The notes beneath the pieces were generated by a model. That model was not told the origin of the DNA and searched no databases. It saw only the letters and a list, made by a program, of their open reading frames with translations. From NCBI GenBank assembly GCA_020747065.1, contig JAGMVK010000006.1, positions 1,736,001-1,800,000 of the forward strand: 64,000 bases of DNA. Direction: 5' to 3'. Of this stretch, positions 10,106 to 21,504 are shown one piece after another; the first letter of the stretch is position 1, and every line of letters begins with the position of its first letter. This DNA is from Cadophora sp. MPI-SDFR-AT-0126. Lineage: Eukaryota; Ascomycota; Leotiomycetes; Helotiales; Ploettnerulaceae. The position numbers and the translations under genes were made by a program.

Positions 10106-11857
10106 ATGTCCTGGGATAGGGGAAATGCTCGGGCGATGCCTGATACAGAAGAAATTGGACGCCCACCTCCATATCTAGCAGGAAATGAAGATAAACCTCC
10201 TGCCTACTCAGTAACGCCACCCTCGGTACCCCAATCTGTTCATCATGCTCAACCTTCCCGATATTCGCAAGCCACATCTGCCGGAAGTGCTCACAGTCGT
10301 AAACCTACGAGACAAGGAAGACGCTATAGAAGACAGATCAATTGGTGTTATTGGATCAAATGGATATTTTTTGGTGCTTGCGTTTGCACCGCAGTCTTCA
10401 CAGGCTTATATGTAGGACTGGTCGTTAAAAAGCAGGATAACAAGAGCGACAACTTCGCGGCATATCCTCCAATTCGAAACGGCTCGCTTGCCAATGCCAC
10501 AGTCTATGATCTCGCAGCAACGGAGTGTGAGCCTGGCACTTTCATTCTACATCAAGACATGTTTGGTGATGTCTGGATCCGAGGCGAATTTCACAATGCG
10601 ATTTGGATGAACTCCTCTTCTATGGCTCCGACAAAGCTACACTTTGCGGGATCGCTTTCGCCTCAGAAGCCGGCAAATATGACCGCCGTGTGCTGGCCTC
10701 TCCCTGGAACCGATCTTGTCGTAAGTCACTACTCTCTTCTCGGTGACTGACGAGTGAGTTTCGCTAATTCCAAGTATCAGAGGATAGCTCTCTACTTCGT
10801 CAGCCCGTTCCCAGATCAAGCAACCAACTTCGCCATCATCGAAACCATTATCGACATCTCCACCACGGACTTCACATTTGTGGACCATCCGGCATACTCA
10901 GATACACACAACGCAATTGTCAAAGTCCGTGCTGCTTCAGCACTCGCTGCAGTCACCCTTCCCAGCGAAGGCGTACGGTTATACTACTCCGACCTTCTTG
11001 CCGACCGCAAGAAAATCAGCGTCATGGAAGTCACTAGAGGATGGCCTGAACCAATCGATTATTTCGAGGGCCAGTCCCAGAACACGCGCGATCTACATGC
11101 AAAGGCTTATCGCACGTGGACGGCCCTGACAGCCGCAGCTGTCGATAGAAATGATGGCACAAGACTTGCTGAAGTCCATGTATATTTCGTAGATACAAAA
11201 TCGAGGCTATCAAGGGTTGTTCGGAAGGGTACTGAGACCTGGCCAGGTAAGTCTTCTGCAAGCATGGAATAGACAGCAGCACAGGCAATGTCACCCAGAG
11301 CCTCAAAGCTGACTCAGAACCTAGCACAACCACTGACTCAGTACTCCACCGTCGGAAGATCAGATATCAAGATCCAGAAAATGATCGCCATAATCCCCCA
11401 CATTACCAACGGCTTTCCCGAACCCGATCTCTTCTTCATCAGCAACAACCGAGTGACCGATATTTTTGGCGTTCCCAACGCTCCCACTGGCGAAGACATT
11501 TCCAGCGCCTCATTGGTATACGTCCAACCCCCCAAAGTCGTCGGCGGTGACATATCCGGTCCGTCCAGTATCCCTCAGGCTGTGCAAAATCCACCGCTCA
11601 TTGCTGTGACATGCTGGAACTTCAGGGATAATCGCACGATGGGTGTCCAAACCTCGTCGAGTACGGTCAGCAGGGAACGAATGCAACTGTTCTATGTGAG
11701 GCAGGAGGTTAGTTGGTATGATAGGGGCAATACTTATGAGAATGTGCAGAGCCTCGGACAGGGGATTGTCAAAGTTACGGCGAGGAGTGATCCTTATTTA
11801 GGGTATTACTGGAATTGGAACGAAACCTCAAATGAGACGCGAAGGACTTACGATTGA
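10106..11857 (+). CDS. Type II single-pass membrane protein with a large extracellular domain, unknown function
   Basis: Three exons, 10106-10720, 10781-11246 and 11325-11857, giving 537 aa. The N-terminal 75 residues are cytosolic-type, Pro/Ser-rich and then basic (RQGRRYRRQ). One strongly hydrophobic helix follows at about residues 83-107 (IKWIFFGACVCTAVFTGLYVGLVV). The remaining 430 residues carry many N-glycosylation sequons (NGS, NAT, NMT, NSS, NRT, NET) and repeated strand-rich blocks with conserved aromatic and Asp positions, such as LYFVSPFPD, VRLYYSDLLADRK, LAEVHVYFVD and LFYVRQE. That layout recalls the beta-propeller of fungal fucose-specific-lectin-like proteins, but no diagnostic motif confirms it. 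Charge bias around the helix supports an N-in, C-out orientation. Function is not assigned. Confidence 0.75.
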
Positions 11858-12529
11858 CAGGATGTTACTGAATTGCGGTATTGGCTGAGAGGTTGAGATT
11901 GACATGACCAATTGAACCCTTTCATTTAGCATCTAGAACAAGACGTAATGATAATTCCAGGGATTTCCCCTATGAACTGTTCAACCAGTATCAAGTCTCT
12001 CACCGTGCTCACATTTCTCAATTCCAAGCCCCTGCATTCTGATGATGAGATCACGGGCCTGGTACGGACACAAGTGGGTCGATTCGCTTAGCTTTGTTGA
12101 CTGAACTTACGCACAAGTTTGACGAGTTCCTCTCTTCGCACCACCCCTCATCTACAACTTTTCTGACGTACCTGGTCGGGAGCACTCGCATCTTCGCGAA
12201 AATATCAATGCATTTCACGCTATATTCAATGCAGAAGTTCCGTGCACTCAAATGCGGATCCAACAACGGAAGAAAATAAACGTAATCGTATGAAAACGAA
12301 AGGAAAGGCGAGCATGGACGATAACAACGCGCTGAAGACCCCAATAAAACCGACCTAACCACAGACTCATTCTCTCCTAGGACAACTAATGAATCTCGAG
12401 CACGGGCTTTGTAAAGAGCTGAAATTGACTTCCATATCAAGAAATGAAGCTTATACGGGTCCGACAACCTCTCTTGATCGCTCAGACCAGCTCTAGTGTC
12501 CGTTGGCGGGGGCCGTGCTCCTTCGTCAC
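11858..12529. other. Convergent intergenic region
   Basis: No supported gene. A 138-codon frame on the minus strand has no protein-like features. Confidence 0.45.
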
Positions 12530-13619
12530 TCAGAGCGTGGGATGAGTGAACACCAAGGCTCTTACCTCAATGCTCTTCCGCTTTGGCAAGCCCTCCTGGT
12601 ATTGAGGATGCTTGAAAGCGGAATGTGGACACCCTAGTATCCAGTCAGCAATGCTATCTCCTATGCTCCTCGAGCTGACTCACGTTTACCCTCAATAACC
12701 TCTTGCGAATCAAATATCTTCAGTATCAGCCTCATCAGGCCTCTGTTGACTGAGATACCACCATTTTTGATTAGGGTTAAAGTGTGCGTAGAGTGTTGCG
12801 CCAGTGACTTTCTTCCGGATATAGTCGCATTCGACTAGGTCGTCGAGTTCCATGGAGGAACTGTCGCAGACGGCGAGAGGGAAGTCTTCTACGGGGCTCT
12901 CTATAGGCTTCCACACACTGAATGAATTAGCAGGTTTGCATGTTGTACTTGTTTCGGACAGACGTACTTGATGATCCGTACTCTACCCTGCAAGAGATAT
13001 TCTGCCTCTTCCTTCATGTGAAGCTGAACCCGGTTTAGTACCGCGGAAGGACTTTGATCTGGGAAACACATTTAGTACATGCAAACTACATCCAAGGAGC
13101 GAAGTATGAATATACTAACCAACGTGGACTACTTGAGCCGGGGTGATCCATTGTGCAAAGTCGTTTATGTCAAGACGATCACCCTCGTTGATCTGAACAT
13201 CTCCCCCTCGAAGCTTACATTGTCAGCTTTCCACTTTCCAGACCTCTTCAGATGATTCCGGAACTTACTCTCCATTCAAAGAAGAACAGCTGATCTACAC
13301 CTGCGACATTCTCCCTGATCAACTTCTCAACTTCTGGTAGATAGAACTCCTCCACACGCTTTCGATCGATAGTCCCCTCAGTGTCAAAAGATGAGTGGAA
13401 CTTGCGAACCGTAAATCCGTTCTTGTCAAGGGTGAAAGCCTCGTGGCAGATTCTCATGTCTCGGATGATGTGTTCTCGAGCCTCGAATTTTGTGTTGAAG
13501 TGTCGTTGATCCGGAGCATCTTTTGGGATGTCCATCAGGATTTCGAAGGGTTTCTCATGCTTGTAGAGATCTAACCTTTGAAGGAAATTGAGAGAAGTGG
13601 TAACGTCTCCTGAAGACAT
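12530..13619 (-). pseudogene. CmcJ/AsaB-family protein with a one-base frame break in exon 4
   Basis: Five exons: 13619-13269, 13213-13120, 13058-12968, 12917-12684 and 12633-12530. The spliced product has the family order: FLQRLDLYKHEKPFEI, an N-terminal R/H-rich helix, FFFEWR, ITPAQVVHVDQSP, RVRIINVWKPIESPVEDFPLAVCDS, NPNQKWWYLSQQRPDE, then LILKIFDSQEVIEGKRCPHSAF and KRKSIEVRALVF at the end. These are hallmarks of the CmcJ/AsaB group, 2-oxoglutarate/iron-dioxygenase-like proteins found in secondary metabolism and often annotated as methyltransferase or GA4-desaturase. The frame breaks at a GG dinucleotide (12730-12731): the upstream frame hits TGA nine codons later, while dropping one G restores the conserved continuation. 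All splice sites and other codons are intact, so this is either a sequencing/assembly error or a very recent loss. Confidence 0.72.
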
Positions 13620-13879
13620 TATTACGGTGGTGCTTTCGAAGTTGTTACCACGAGATGTTTGGACAAGGAGCTGTATTTAAGGTCGCCTCTCATGCTCCGT
13701 GTCGTACCAAGGACTCGGCTCTTCTAGAGGAATCAAATAGAGGCGACCTGTACAAAAGATCGAATATCACTTGTTGGTGGGAGAATGAATCAGTGAATCC
13801 AAAGGAGTGCGATGCAGGCCTTCCCGCGCGAACTCTCTTCGCCCCTTCCGAAAGACAGAGGGACAGACGCCTGACTGTC

Positions 13880-13887
13880 TATATAAA
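13880..13887 (+). promoter_or_regulatory. TATA box of the small gene at 14018
   Basis: TATATAAA stands about 130 nt before the presumed start of the next gene and is followed by the CA-rich, G-poor leader typical of strongly expressed fungal genes. The CT/CA-rich run at 13905-14010 would be the 5' UTR. Confidence 0.55.
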
Positions 13888-14017
13888 CAAAGCAATTCGT
13901 CCAGACAAGCAAACTTTCTCCTCATCAAACACCACATCGAGAACTCCATCGAAGTCTTCCATCAACCCAAACACAAGACACATCACACCTCACAAACAAC
14001 AATCACTTCATTCCAAA

Positions 14018-14339
14018 ATATCTCCAGTCGATCTTCAAAGTGAGTACAATCTATTTTTTTTCTCATTCTAGTACCTCTCATTCAAATCTTGCACTGAGGC
14101 TGATCGATTCCATAAAAGAGGCCACCCCCGTCCAGGGCGAGCAAGTGAAGCAATCCTCCGCCAGCGAGCTTCCTGCCTGGGCTGCCGAAACCAAGGTCGC
14201 TGATACCCGTACTCAGCCATGGAAGAAGCTTTCTCGCGAGGAGACCGATGCATTCGATGATGGCTCGGACAAGGTCAATATCCTCAAGGGTCGGGATGTT
14301 GAGCCTGGTTCCATGTTCTTGGGAACCCTGGCTGCTTGA
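14018..14339 (+). CDS. Small hypothetical protein whose expected ATG reads ATA
   Basis: Exon 1 is 14018-14039 and exon 2 is 14119-14339, 80 codons plus stop. The intron has a GTGAGT donor, a GCTGAT branch region 18 nt before the AAAAG acceptor, and is 79 nt long. Exon 2 has very strong preferred-codon bias (GTC, AAG, ACC, GAG, CTC), as in highly expressed fungal genes. It encodes a hydrophilic peptide with SELPAWAAETKVADTRTQPWKKL and ending GSMFLGTLAA. No ATG in this frame lies between the TATA box and the intron. The position with ideal start context, CCAAAATATCTCC, has ATA where ATG is expected. The family is not recognised. It may be translated from a near-cognate codon, or the start may have been lost. 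Another upstream exon cannot be excluded. Confidence 0.5.
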
Positions 14340-14494
14340 TTCAGGAAGGGTGAGGGTCGGTCTGGAGGTCGACTTTAGGCTCGGTGATGACTTTGGAGGA
14401 TTTGTGAGTGGCGGAAACGGGTACATAGAAGATACACATTGCTACTGAGCATCACAAGGTACAAATCAAAATGACAGCCTGGATTTTCTGAAAA

Positions 14495-17400
14495 CTACAA
14501 ATGTTCCCTCTCTCTTTCTGTACTACACCATTTCTGCATGTGAGGCAAAAATGACCGTCCAGTATACCTTGCGATTTCTGTCTGTAGTCCATCCAAAATC
14601 ACCATCTCATCTTCAACACCTATGAGGTACGCCGGCAGGTTGCCCAGTTCACTTTTCAACATCTCTCTCCCAGTTCGATCCAAGGATTCTGCTTCTTCGG
14701 GGCAGACATTCATCTCACTGTAGACTTTGCACGGATGGAGGCGCGCCCGAGCCGCAATTTGTCTGAGGGTGCCGTCTTCTGGATTTGTCGATCTTGATGC
14801 TCTATCAATACAGTCTCTGAGATGTGATCTGAGACTACACGTTAGTTTTTGAGAATCCCTTGCCAGATATCAACTTACGAAGCAGCTGACAAATCTCCAA
14901 GATGGTGATATGTAGCGCCTACGGCATAACTGCTGAGGACAGTGGTGAAATCGTACTTTCCGCAAGTGGTTTTTCGAGCTCCAAAAACTTGTAGATGTAA
15001 GTCCAGGGCAGCCTGTAATTCTCCAGACTGTAGCAAAATGTAGGCAAGGACAAATTTGGATAAGAGAGCATTCCAAGTGTCACCCACAGCCTTCTCGAAC
15101 AGTTCTACCCCTCTATGGCCCAACTTGATTGCATCTTGGTAGTTGCCTTGCCACATTCTGACGCTAGCTGTGTTCGTATAGTATTTTGCGTACTCGAATG
15201 GCCATTGGTCTTCGCGTCCCCAACAGCAATATCTCTGGTAACAAGTCTCGAATAACTTTCCGGCTTCTTCAAAAGCAAACCTTCCCAGCAAAGACAGCCC
15301 ATAATCATTGGATGAATTAGTGAAGAGCAGGTCACTTTCTCTTTCGCTGGAATTTGCTGCATAAATCAATCGCCTGATACGGATTGCCTCGGTCCGACGT
15401 TGCAAGATATCTGCATCCCTTCTCGGACCATGGCTAGCGAAGGACATTGCCAAAACACTATGAATATCGGCCCGCATTTTGTCATCCTTGTCGACGTTCA
15501 AGTCATTTATAATTTCTTCAGCGGTCTCAAGGTACCCAATACCATCAGCGACGTTGACTTGGCGCTCCCATGCATGAAAGCCAGCATCGTAGAAAAGCTG
15601 AGCGAGGTGTAACGTCGGCTTGATAAGATCGCTGGACTTAAAGGCACGCCAGATGCTCAGGACATGTGGCAAATAGGTCTTACATTCGAGCCATTTGTGT
15701 GGTTCCGGATTCTGAACTGGCGATGCCGAGGGATACTTCTTCCTCACAAGACAATACGTCTTGTCAAACACTTCCATGAATTCTTTGGGCGCTAGACTCG
15801 ACCGTATTTTATTCTGGAGGAGTCGATGAATGCTCAAAATCTGCATTCCATTCTTGTCCTTGACAGTGACCAGCTTACGACCGCTCAAGTCCTTTACCAT
15901 TCTTCTGTTCCTGTTGATCACACTGTTAGAACATACAGTCTCAGGCATTCGATAATAGCCTACCTATTTGTTTCGGCTGAGTTCAGGAACTCGAGCGATG
16001 GTTCCTCATGATCACCGAACAAGAGGTCTTTCTGGATTGCATCTGGGTCTAAGAAGATCAAAACATAAGCAGATCTCGTTTTTCCTCAGACAATTCGCGA
16101 ATGCCAATGTCCCACAATGTGTCGATAGAAGAGCCCGCAGTTCCAGCTTCAGATTGCTGGGTGGTTGCTGTTGATCGAGACTGTCTTTCCTTCCAGATCT
16201 CAAGAAATTCGGATAGTGAGCAATTTGACTCTCGAAGATACCCCGCAATCATGCTTATTGCCAAAGGCAACCCCTCAACCAGCATCGAAACTTCGCCAGC
16301 GTGACCATGATCTCGGTGCAATTGAATACTGTGTCGCTCAAGGTCCGGATTCATGGAGCAAAGAAGAAGCTCCCTACTTTCTTCCACTGACATAAGGCTC
16401 ATCGTTAGAGTCTGACAGTTCCCCGGCCGTGAGGTACCATCTAGAAGGTTGCCATTCCGTGTGGTGATTAGAACAGAGCCTCGAGTATTCTGTAAATTAC
16501 TAGGGATATACTGTTCGATTTTGGAAAAGCTTTCAACATTGTCGAAGACCAGAAGCCACCGATGTCTTGTAAGCTCCAGCGCTTCCGTGACAAGAAAATT
16601 GAGACCATCTTGGTCCCGTAGTACATCGCCACCCTCCACCAGAATAGGAGCGATTAGATTATACGTGTCAGCGCAGCCTCCAGTTGTCTCGGCCTCCACC
16701 CAAAACACATGAGAGTAATCGTTTTCGTAGCGGTAGGAATATTCAGTCGCAGTCGCAGTCTTGCCAATGCCACCATCGCCACTCACTACGCAGATCTGGC
16801 CAGGAGAACTCAGGCAATGCCGCATGCTTTCGAAGCAGTGAGTTCTCCCCACAAAAGAAGTATTTCTGGGTGGGGTATTTGACCGGATAACAGTTGCTGA
16901 AGACCGGGGGTTTGTATGATCGCTGATGGCAGTTTGCCTTGTCAGCCACAAAGTCGTTTCGCTCATCTTTGACACTTCATGGACTTGCCCATGAATAGAC
17001 TTGGAGCTGTCCGAACCATTCACGGAGAATGAGTCACTGAAGTTGTATTCTGTTCCAGTTGACCGTAGATCCGGCAGAATCTGAGTGGAAAGCTGAACTT
17101 GGTCGTCCAGATACCTTCCAACGTGACCGTCGGACTGCATGGTTGCTGAAGTATCCCAATACGCATTCACGTTCCCATCCGGCGTCTCTCCCTCCAAAAT
17201 CTCCTCATAAATGGAAGTCAAAGCCAGTTGTTCTAGATGATCTCCGACGTGATGCTTCAGAGATTGGGCATCCGGGCACGTTGCACCACATAAGGGGCAC
17301 ATTTGTTGCGGTAACCGCTTTTCGGAGTAGCGTTCGCAAGTCTCCATCATAAGTTCCGCAAGCGCTGGCTTGCATGTTTCCTTATGCTTTGCCTTTAAGT

Positions 17401-18732
17401 GGGCTTCGAACGATTCTCTATCTTCGTACTCCCCATTGCAGGAAGAGACGATACATGACCAAATTTTGGGACTCGATGACGGTCGAGTTCATGTCGAAAC
17501 CATTCGTCTCTTGTGGCGTATGTTTTATTCGCACGGCTGCAGTCGTTGAAGGTGCAGATATATGGTTCCAGATCTAGCCATATATGATCCACCCAGTCAT
17601 TCATCGTAACGACCTGGTCGCCAACAACAATCTCATGGTGACAATAAGGGCAGATGAAGGAAGATTGAAGTATTAAAAGTACAGGAGGATCCGGTGGCTG
17701 GAGGGACATGAAATGGCCTTGCACGTCTGAATCTGCGATCGATGTTGTCGAGGGTTCACGGGCGGATGCTCGAGTTCTTGAGAAAATGGTCTCTGCGAGG
17801 GATGGGGTGACTGATGCCCCAGTATCCGACAGACATCCGTAAAAAATGTTACGTCGAAGGTTCTCCATCTGGTCAACTCCCATGCTCCATTTCTTGCTAC
17901 TGTTTCCGGCCCCTCTCTTTTCGGCTTTCAAGCCAACACCGCTCAAAGAATTATTTCCCAAGGAACGAGCCAGTCGTTTCTCGTGTCGAATTCTCTGCCG
18001 ACGCCTCCAGTTGGCCCTCCCAAGTCGCTCACAAAGAGAGTGAGAGGCTTTAGAAAAGAGAGCCTTGGCTAACGCGATATCCATTTCAAAATCTTCTGAG
18101 GAGAGATTGTCGCTGTATGTATCCTCAGGGGCTGGATCACGAAGATTTGGAAGAAGGTCGCACAAGAGCGAAACAATTTCCACTGCATCCTCAAGATATT
18201 GCGAGACTTCTGTGGTGCTGGATCCACTTTCATCAAGAGCCGCATAGTCCTGTTGCAACTTTGTTAGATGTGGCGTGTTCTCTCCATTTGCTAGACAGAC
18301 CTCATCAGTCTTCGGTTTGTAAGGTACCAACGGAGAGTGGCTACACACCCTTTTGAAGAACCGCAGATAATTGTACAAGCAGGTCTAAAGAAGCGGTGCT
18401 CAAAGACGAAGTCCGCCTAAGTGCGTGATCCACTAGATGTTGAGGAATTTCAGTACACCTCCTCGAAAAGGAATCTGGCTTGCCTCTAATCACCTACGAT
18501 GTCGGCTAGATGCTCCGCTATCATGACCCCAAGACTTCAATCGACTGTCACAGTCATCTGCAGTGACAGAATCCTCTGATTCTGGCCGATCCGCATGTAT
18601 TGTCGCGCACATTCGATGGGAGGCTTGCAGACAGTCCTCAAAATGTGCTGCGATCGGAGCTTTCGATCGAAACTCCCGCATCATTCGACTCTGCTGCGAG
18701 CTCAGCCGTTTGGAAACTTCTGCGTACTCCAT
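14495..18732 (-). pseudogene. NLR: C2H2 zinc fingers - NB-ARC - TPR protein, with two one-base frame breaks
   Basis: Five exons: 18732-18494, 18416-18349, 18290-15964, 15910-14879 and 14834-14495. They give about 1335 aa once two homopolymer breaks in exon 3 are allowed for. Residues 1-300 are a fungal N-terminal region. C2H2-like fingers follow (FICPYCHHEI, YICTFNDCSR...H, WSCIVSSC...HLKAKH, MCPLCGATC...HHVGDHL; about 310-430). The NB-ARC domain has the P-loop GDGGIGKTATA near 604, Walker B RWLLVFDNVE near 684, the RNBS-B-like GSVLITTRN, and GLPLAI near 774. The C-terminal 450 residues are helical TPR-like repeats. This is the architecture of fungal STAND/NLR proteins linked to non-self recognition and programmed cell death. 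Breaks occur at an A4 run (plus 17464-17467) and a T4 run (plus 16060-16063); adding one base at each restores a continuous family-like protein with all splice phases consistent. It is head-to-head with the DUF7580 gene. Confidence 0.8.
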
Positions 18733-19067
18733 TATAGACAATCAAGCCGTCACGAGAAATATTCCTGAAGAAGATGAAGGGCAAGAGCTCATGAGGCTGA
18801 GATGATCTGCGCGCTTGGTGCCCAATTCGCGCCCTGTACGTCACTAACGAGCACAAACCAATGGACCTGGTCAGATGGTAATACATTGAGCCTTATTCAA
18901 GGCAGAAACATGGTCGTACCTACAAATAGACACCCAAGATACGCCCGGCTGCTGCTAAGTACTTGAGGCGGCAAGGTCAAATTTCGCCTCATATCCAATG
19001 CCTCCGACTTCTTCCTTCGCAATTGCAAAAAATAGTCAAACACAGAGACTTTCGATACGCACTCGAG
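18733..19067. promoter_or_regulatory. Bidirectional promoter of the NLR / DUF7580 pair
   Basis: Only 335 bp separate the two divergent start codons, so the two genes very likely share upstream control sequences. No specific operator was recognised. Confidence 0.5.
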
Positions 19068-20920
19068 ATGACTGGCTTCGAAGTGGCAGGCGTTATACTG
19101 GGATTATACCCTTTGATTGAGACAGCCGTCAATGTTTTTAAGGCTACTAAGACGACGGGAAACGCGGCCGCTTCTCTCAACAGAAGGCTGACAATCGAGA
19201 GAGTAATTTATCGCCAATTTGTTCTCAACCTGCTTGCATCGGATGTGCCAGAAGAACACATTAAGAAACTGCTCAGCACAGAATCTACAGATAGACAGAG
19301 CTGGAACGATCCGACGCTTTCTGCCAAGCTGTCCAGGCGATTGGGGGACAACGCAGAACCCATCCTTGGGATTCTGCAGGAGCTGAACAAGATCCTAAGC
19401 GATCTGACGGAAGAGTTTAAGCACCTGAATCGTGGGCTAGTCAGTGAACAGAAAATGCACTTTCAGACGGGAGATAATATCTAACAGGCCTCCAGGAAGC
19501 ATTGGCAGGATTGCGATCGCGACTGAGAGTAGCCAGACAGTCTCTGCCTCTATCAAGCGTCCAAGAGCGTCTAGGTCAATTGAGAACCTTGAATGGAGAT
19601 CTCACACGTCTGATGAACGGCCAGCCGATGAACAACACCTGCATGGTGCAAAGCAGCCCGAACTTTCCGACACGCTTCCTAATTCGAGATTGCGATCAAG
19701 CCAAGCATCTCTACGAATTGATGGATAAAGGGTTCCTTTGTGATTGTAATGAGCCTCATATTGCCAACTTTGGCCTTCACCGTCCGTCAAAGAGACTCCA
19801 TCCTTTTGCGAGCTCAAAGATCTACAAATGGAAATTTGACATACTTTTTCCGCCGTTGAATCTCGGGCCAACTCGGCCGTTCGAACCATTGCATGATTGT
19901 GTGAGCAGCGAAGACACTGAAACGCCAGAGACTTCAGTTGCGGTGGAAATTTCGGACGATCGGTGGGTCTATCTGCCTGTGGCGTTGCTGACAATGAGGC
20001 TAAACGAAACCTGTAGGGAAGCAAAGAGTAACTCAGAATCCACATCGTCTGCCCAGAATACAGGTCCTCGGAACCACGAACGACGAAGATCGGTTACGAT
20101 TCTTGCCCAGGACCACAGCGAACCAAATCACAACGAACTGTTCGTTGAGGATTTATGTTCCTTCATTGAGACATTGGGAATGAGATCTCTGAGGCCGGAA
20201 GGCATTTTGGGACTCATCGGCAACAGCAAGAAGACATACAAACTATGTACTAGGCAAGAAACGTCCGCAGCGCTCGGAAGTATCATTTGCCTTGAGGACC
20301 TCTTGAAGCCTGGTCATCGGCGACTCCAGAGGAAAGAGCGCATGCAACTTGCGTTCCGTCTCAGTTCGGCAATTCTGCAATTCAGTTGCACACCATGGAT
20401 AGACCAATCCTGGACATGGCAAGACTTCAGTGCTCTCCAACGAGATGAGCCCCAGATAGCCCTATCTCAGCTTTTCGTGAGTCGCAAGTTTTACTCGGCT
20501 CGCTTACAACCCGCCAGCCATGCTGTAAAACGACACAGTCAGCTGGGACGCTATGATGTTCAGCCGATTTTGACAAATCTCGGATTTGCATTGATAGAAA
20601 TCGTGCTGGGCCGCTCACTGTCAGTCATCGGAAACAAGCAGTCTGGCGAGAGTGACGTAGATCTAGACCTCGATCTAGTCAAGCTGCAAACTGCCCAGGC
20701 ATTGCTGAAATCTGGACAGATTGCAAGCGAAGAGAGCCAAGGTTACGAGGATGTCGTGAAAGCCTGTATTCATCATCAATATCGTGGCAGGCAGGACCTG
20801 CAGATCAAGGGCATTGACTCCACAGATGCCTCATTCTTTGACAATGTGGAGGAAGCAATCCTTTGCCCACTCTATATGGAATGTATCAAATCTTGGGGGG
20901 CAGAGCCGCTTGATGGTTGA
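19068..20920 (+). CDS. DUF7580 protein with HeLo-like N-terminus
   Basis: Two exons, 19068-19439 and 19496-20920, 598 aa. The intron ends in CTAACAGGCCTCCAG; a second, less likely donor/acceptor pair (19447/19487) is also in frame. The N-terminus MTGFEVAGVILGLYPLIETAVNVF, followed by a helical region to about residue 150, resembles the HeLo-like/prion-inhibition N-termini of fungal cell-death proteins. The C-terminal half has the DUF7580 pattern: ERMQLAFRLSSAILQFSCTPWI...W, a LYVSRKFYS-like block (QLFVSRKFYSARL), PILTNLGFALIEIVLGRSL, and a closing VVKACI...DNVEEAILCPLY. DUF7580 proteins have no proven biochemical function. They often accompany NLR-like genes, and the shared 335-bp promoter with an NLR suggests a partner or effector role (inference). 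The start at 19068 is the first ATG before the conserved motif. Confidence 0.8.
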
Positions 20921-21504
20921 TTGTTGATTGTAAGCTTTGGTTGAGTTTTTCGGGTCTGTAGACACTGTGGTGATTGGGATGCCCGATCGTGTGAGATTCA
21001 AAGGCGGCAGGTTGGCGTTTCTGTAGTGGTGATGCCTTGCTGTGATGAGGTTCCAAGATGATAGGCAGACAAGTTATGTGGAGCACGCAACAGCACGCGT
21101 CGTCGGTAATGAGTCAGCAGTCACATGCTGATACTGCGACAATCCGGGAGGATAGGTCTCTTCTGTTCTTCTTTATGGATCCTCTGAGATGTCTCCACTA
21201 CAAGAGATCAAGCAAAACGTAAGTGCGTCAATGGAAAGGAGCGATTTTCACATAGCACGACCAAGACTATCACGTGGGTGTTGGACTCTCCCAAATAGGC
21301 TCTACCTACCTGCATTTCATCGGTGCGGTGACACCTCAGTGGTAAAAAAGTCGGACTCCAAGAAAGATGTGGTTTGTGGGTGATTACTTAATTTATTGGT
21401 ATCTCCACTATTACCATGCCATCTACAAGCTCTCGGTGCCAACAATAACAACTACAACAAATTCTGTAATTCGCTAAAGCTGGCAATATCACCACCTATG
21501 ATTC
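20921..21504. other. Convergent intergenic region
   Basis: No gene seen. A weak tRNA-like stretch around 21320-21380 was examined and rejected. Confidence 0.45.

Noticed and set aside
12051..12467. 138-codon minus-strand frame
   Set aside because: No domain, no codon preference, no splice continuation; looks like chance.
14082..14426. 114-codon minus-strand frame opposite the small gene at 14018
   Set aside because: The plus strand has strong codon bias, splice signals and a TATA box; the minus frame is a mirror of that.
21310..21390. tRNA-like run (GGTGCGGTGACACC...GGACTCCAAGA)
   Set aside because: No matching acceptor stem or T-arm GTTCRA motif; cloverleaf cannot be closed.
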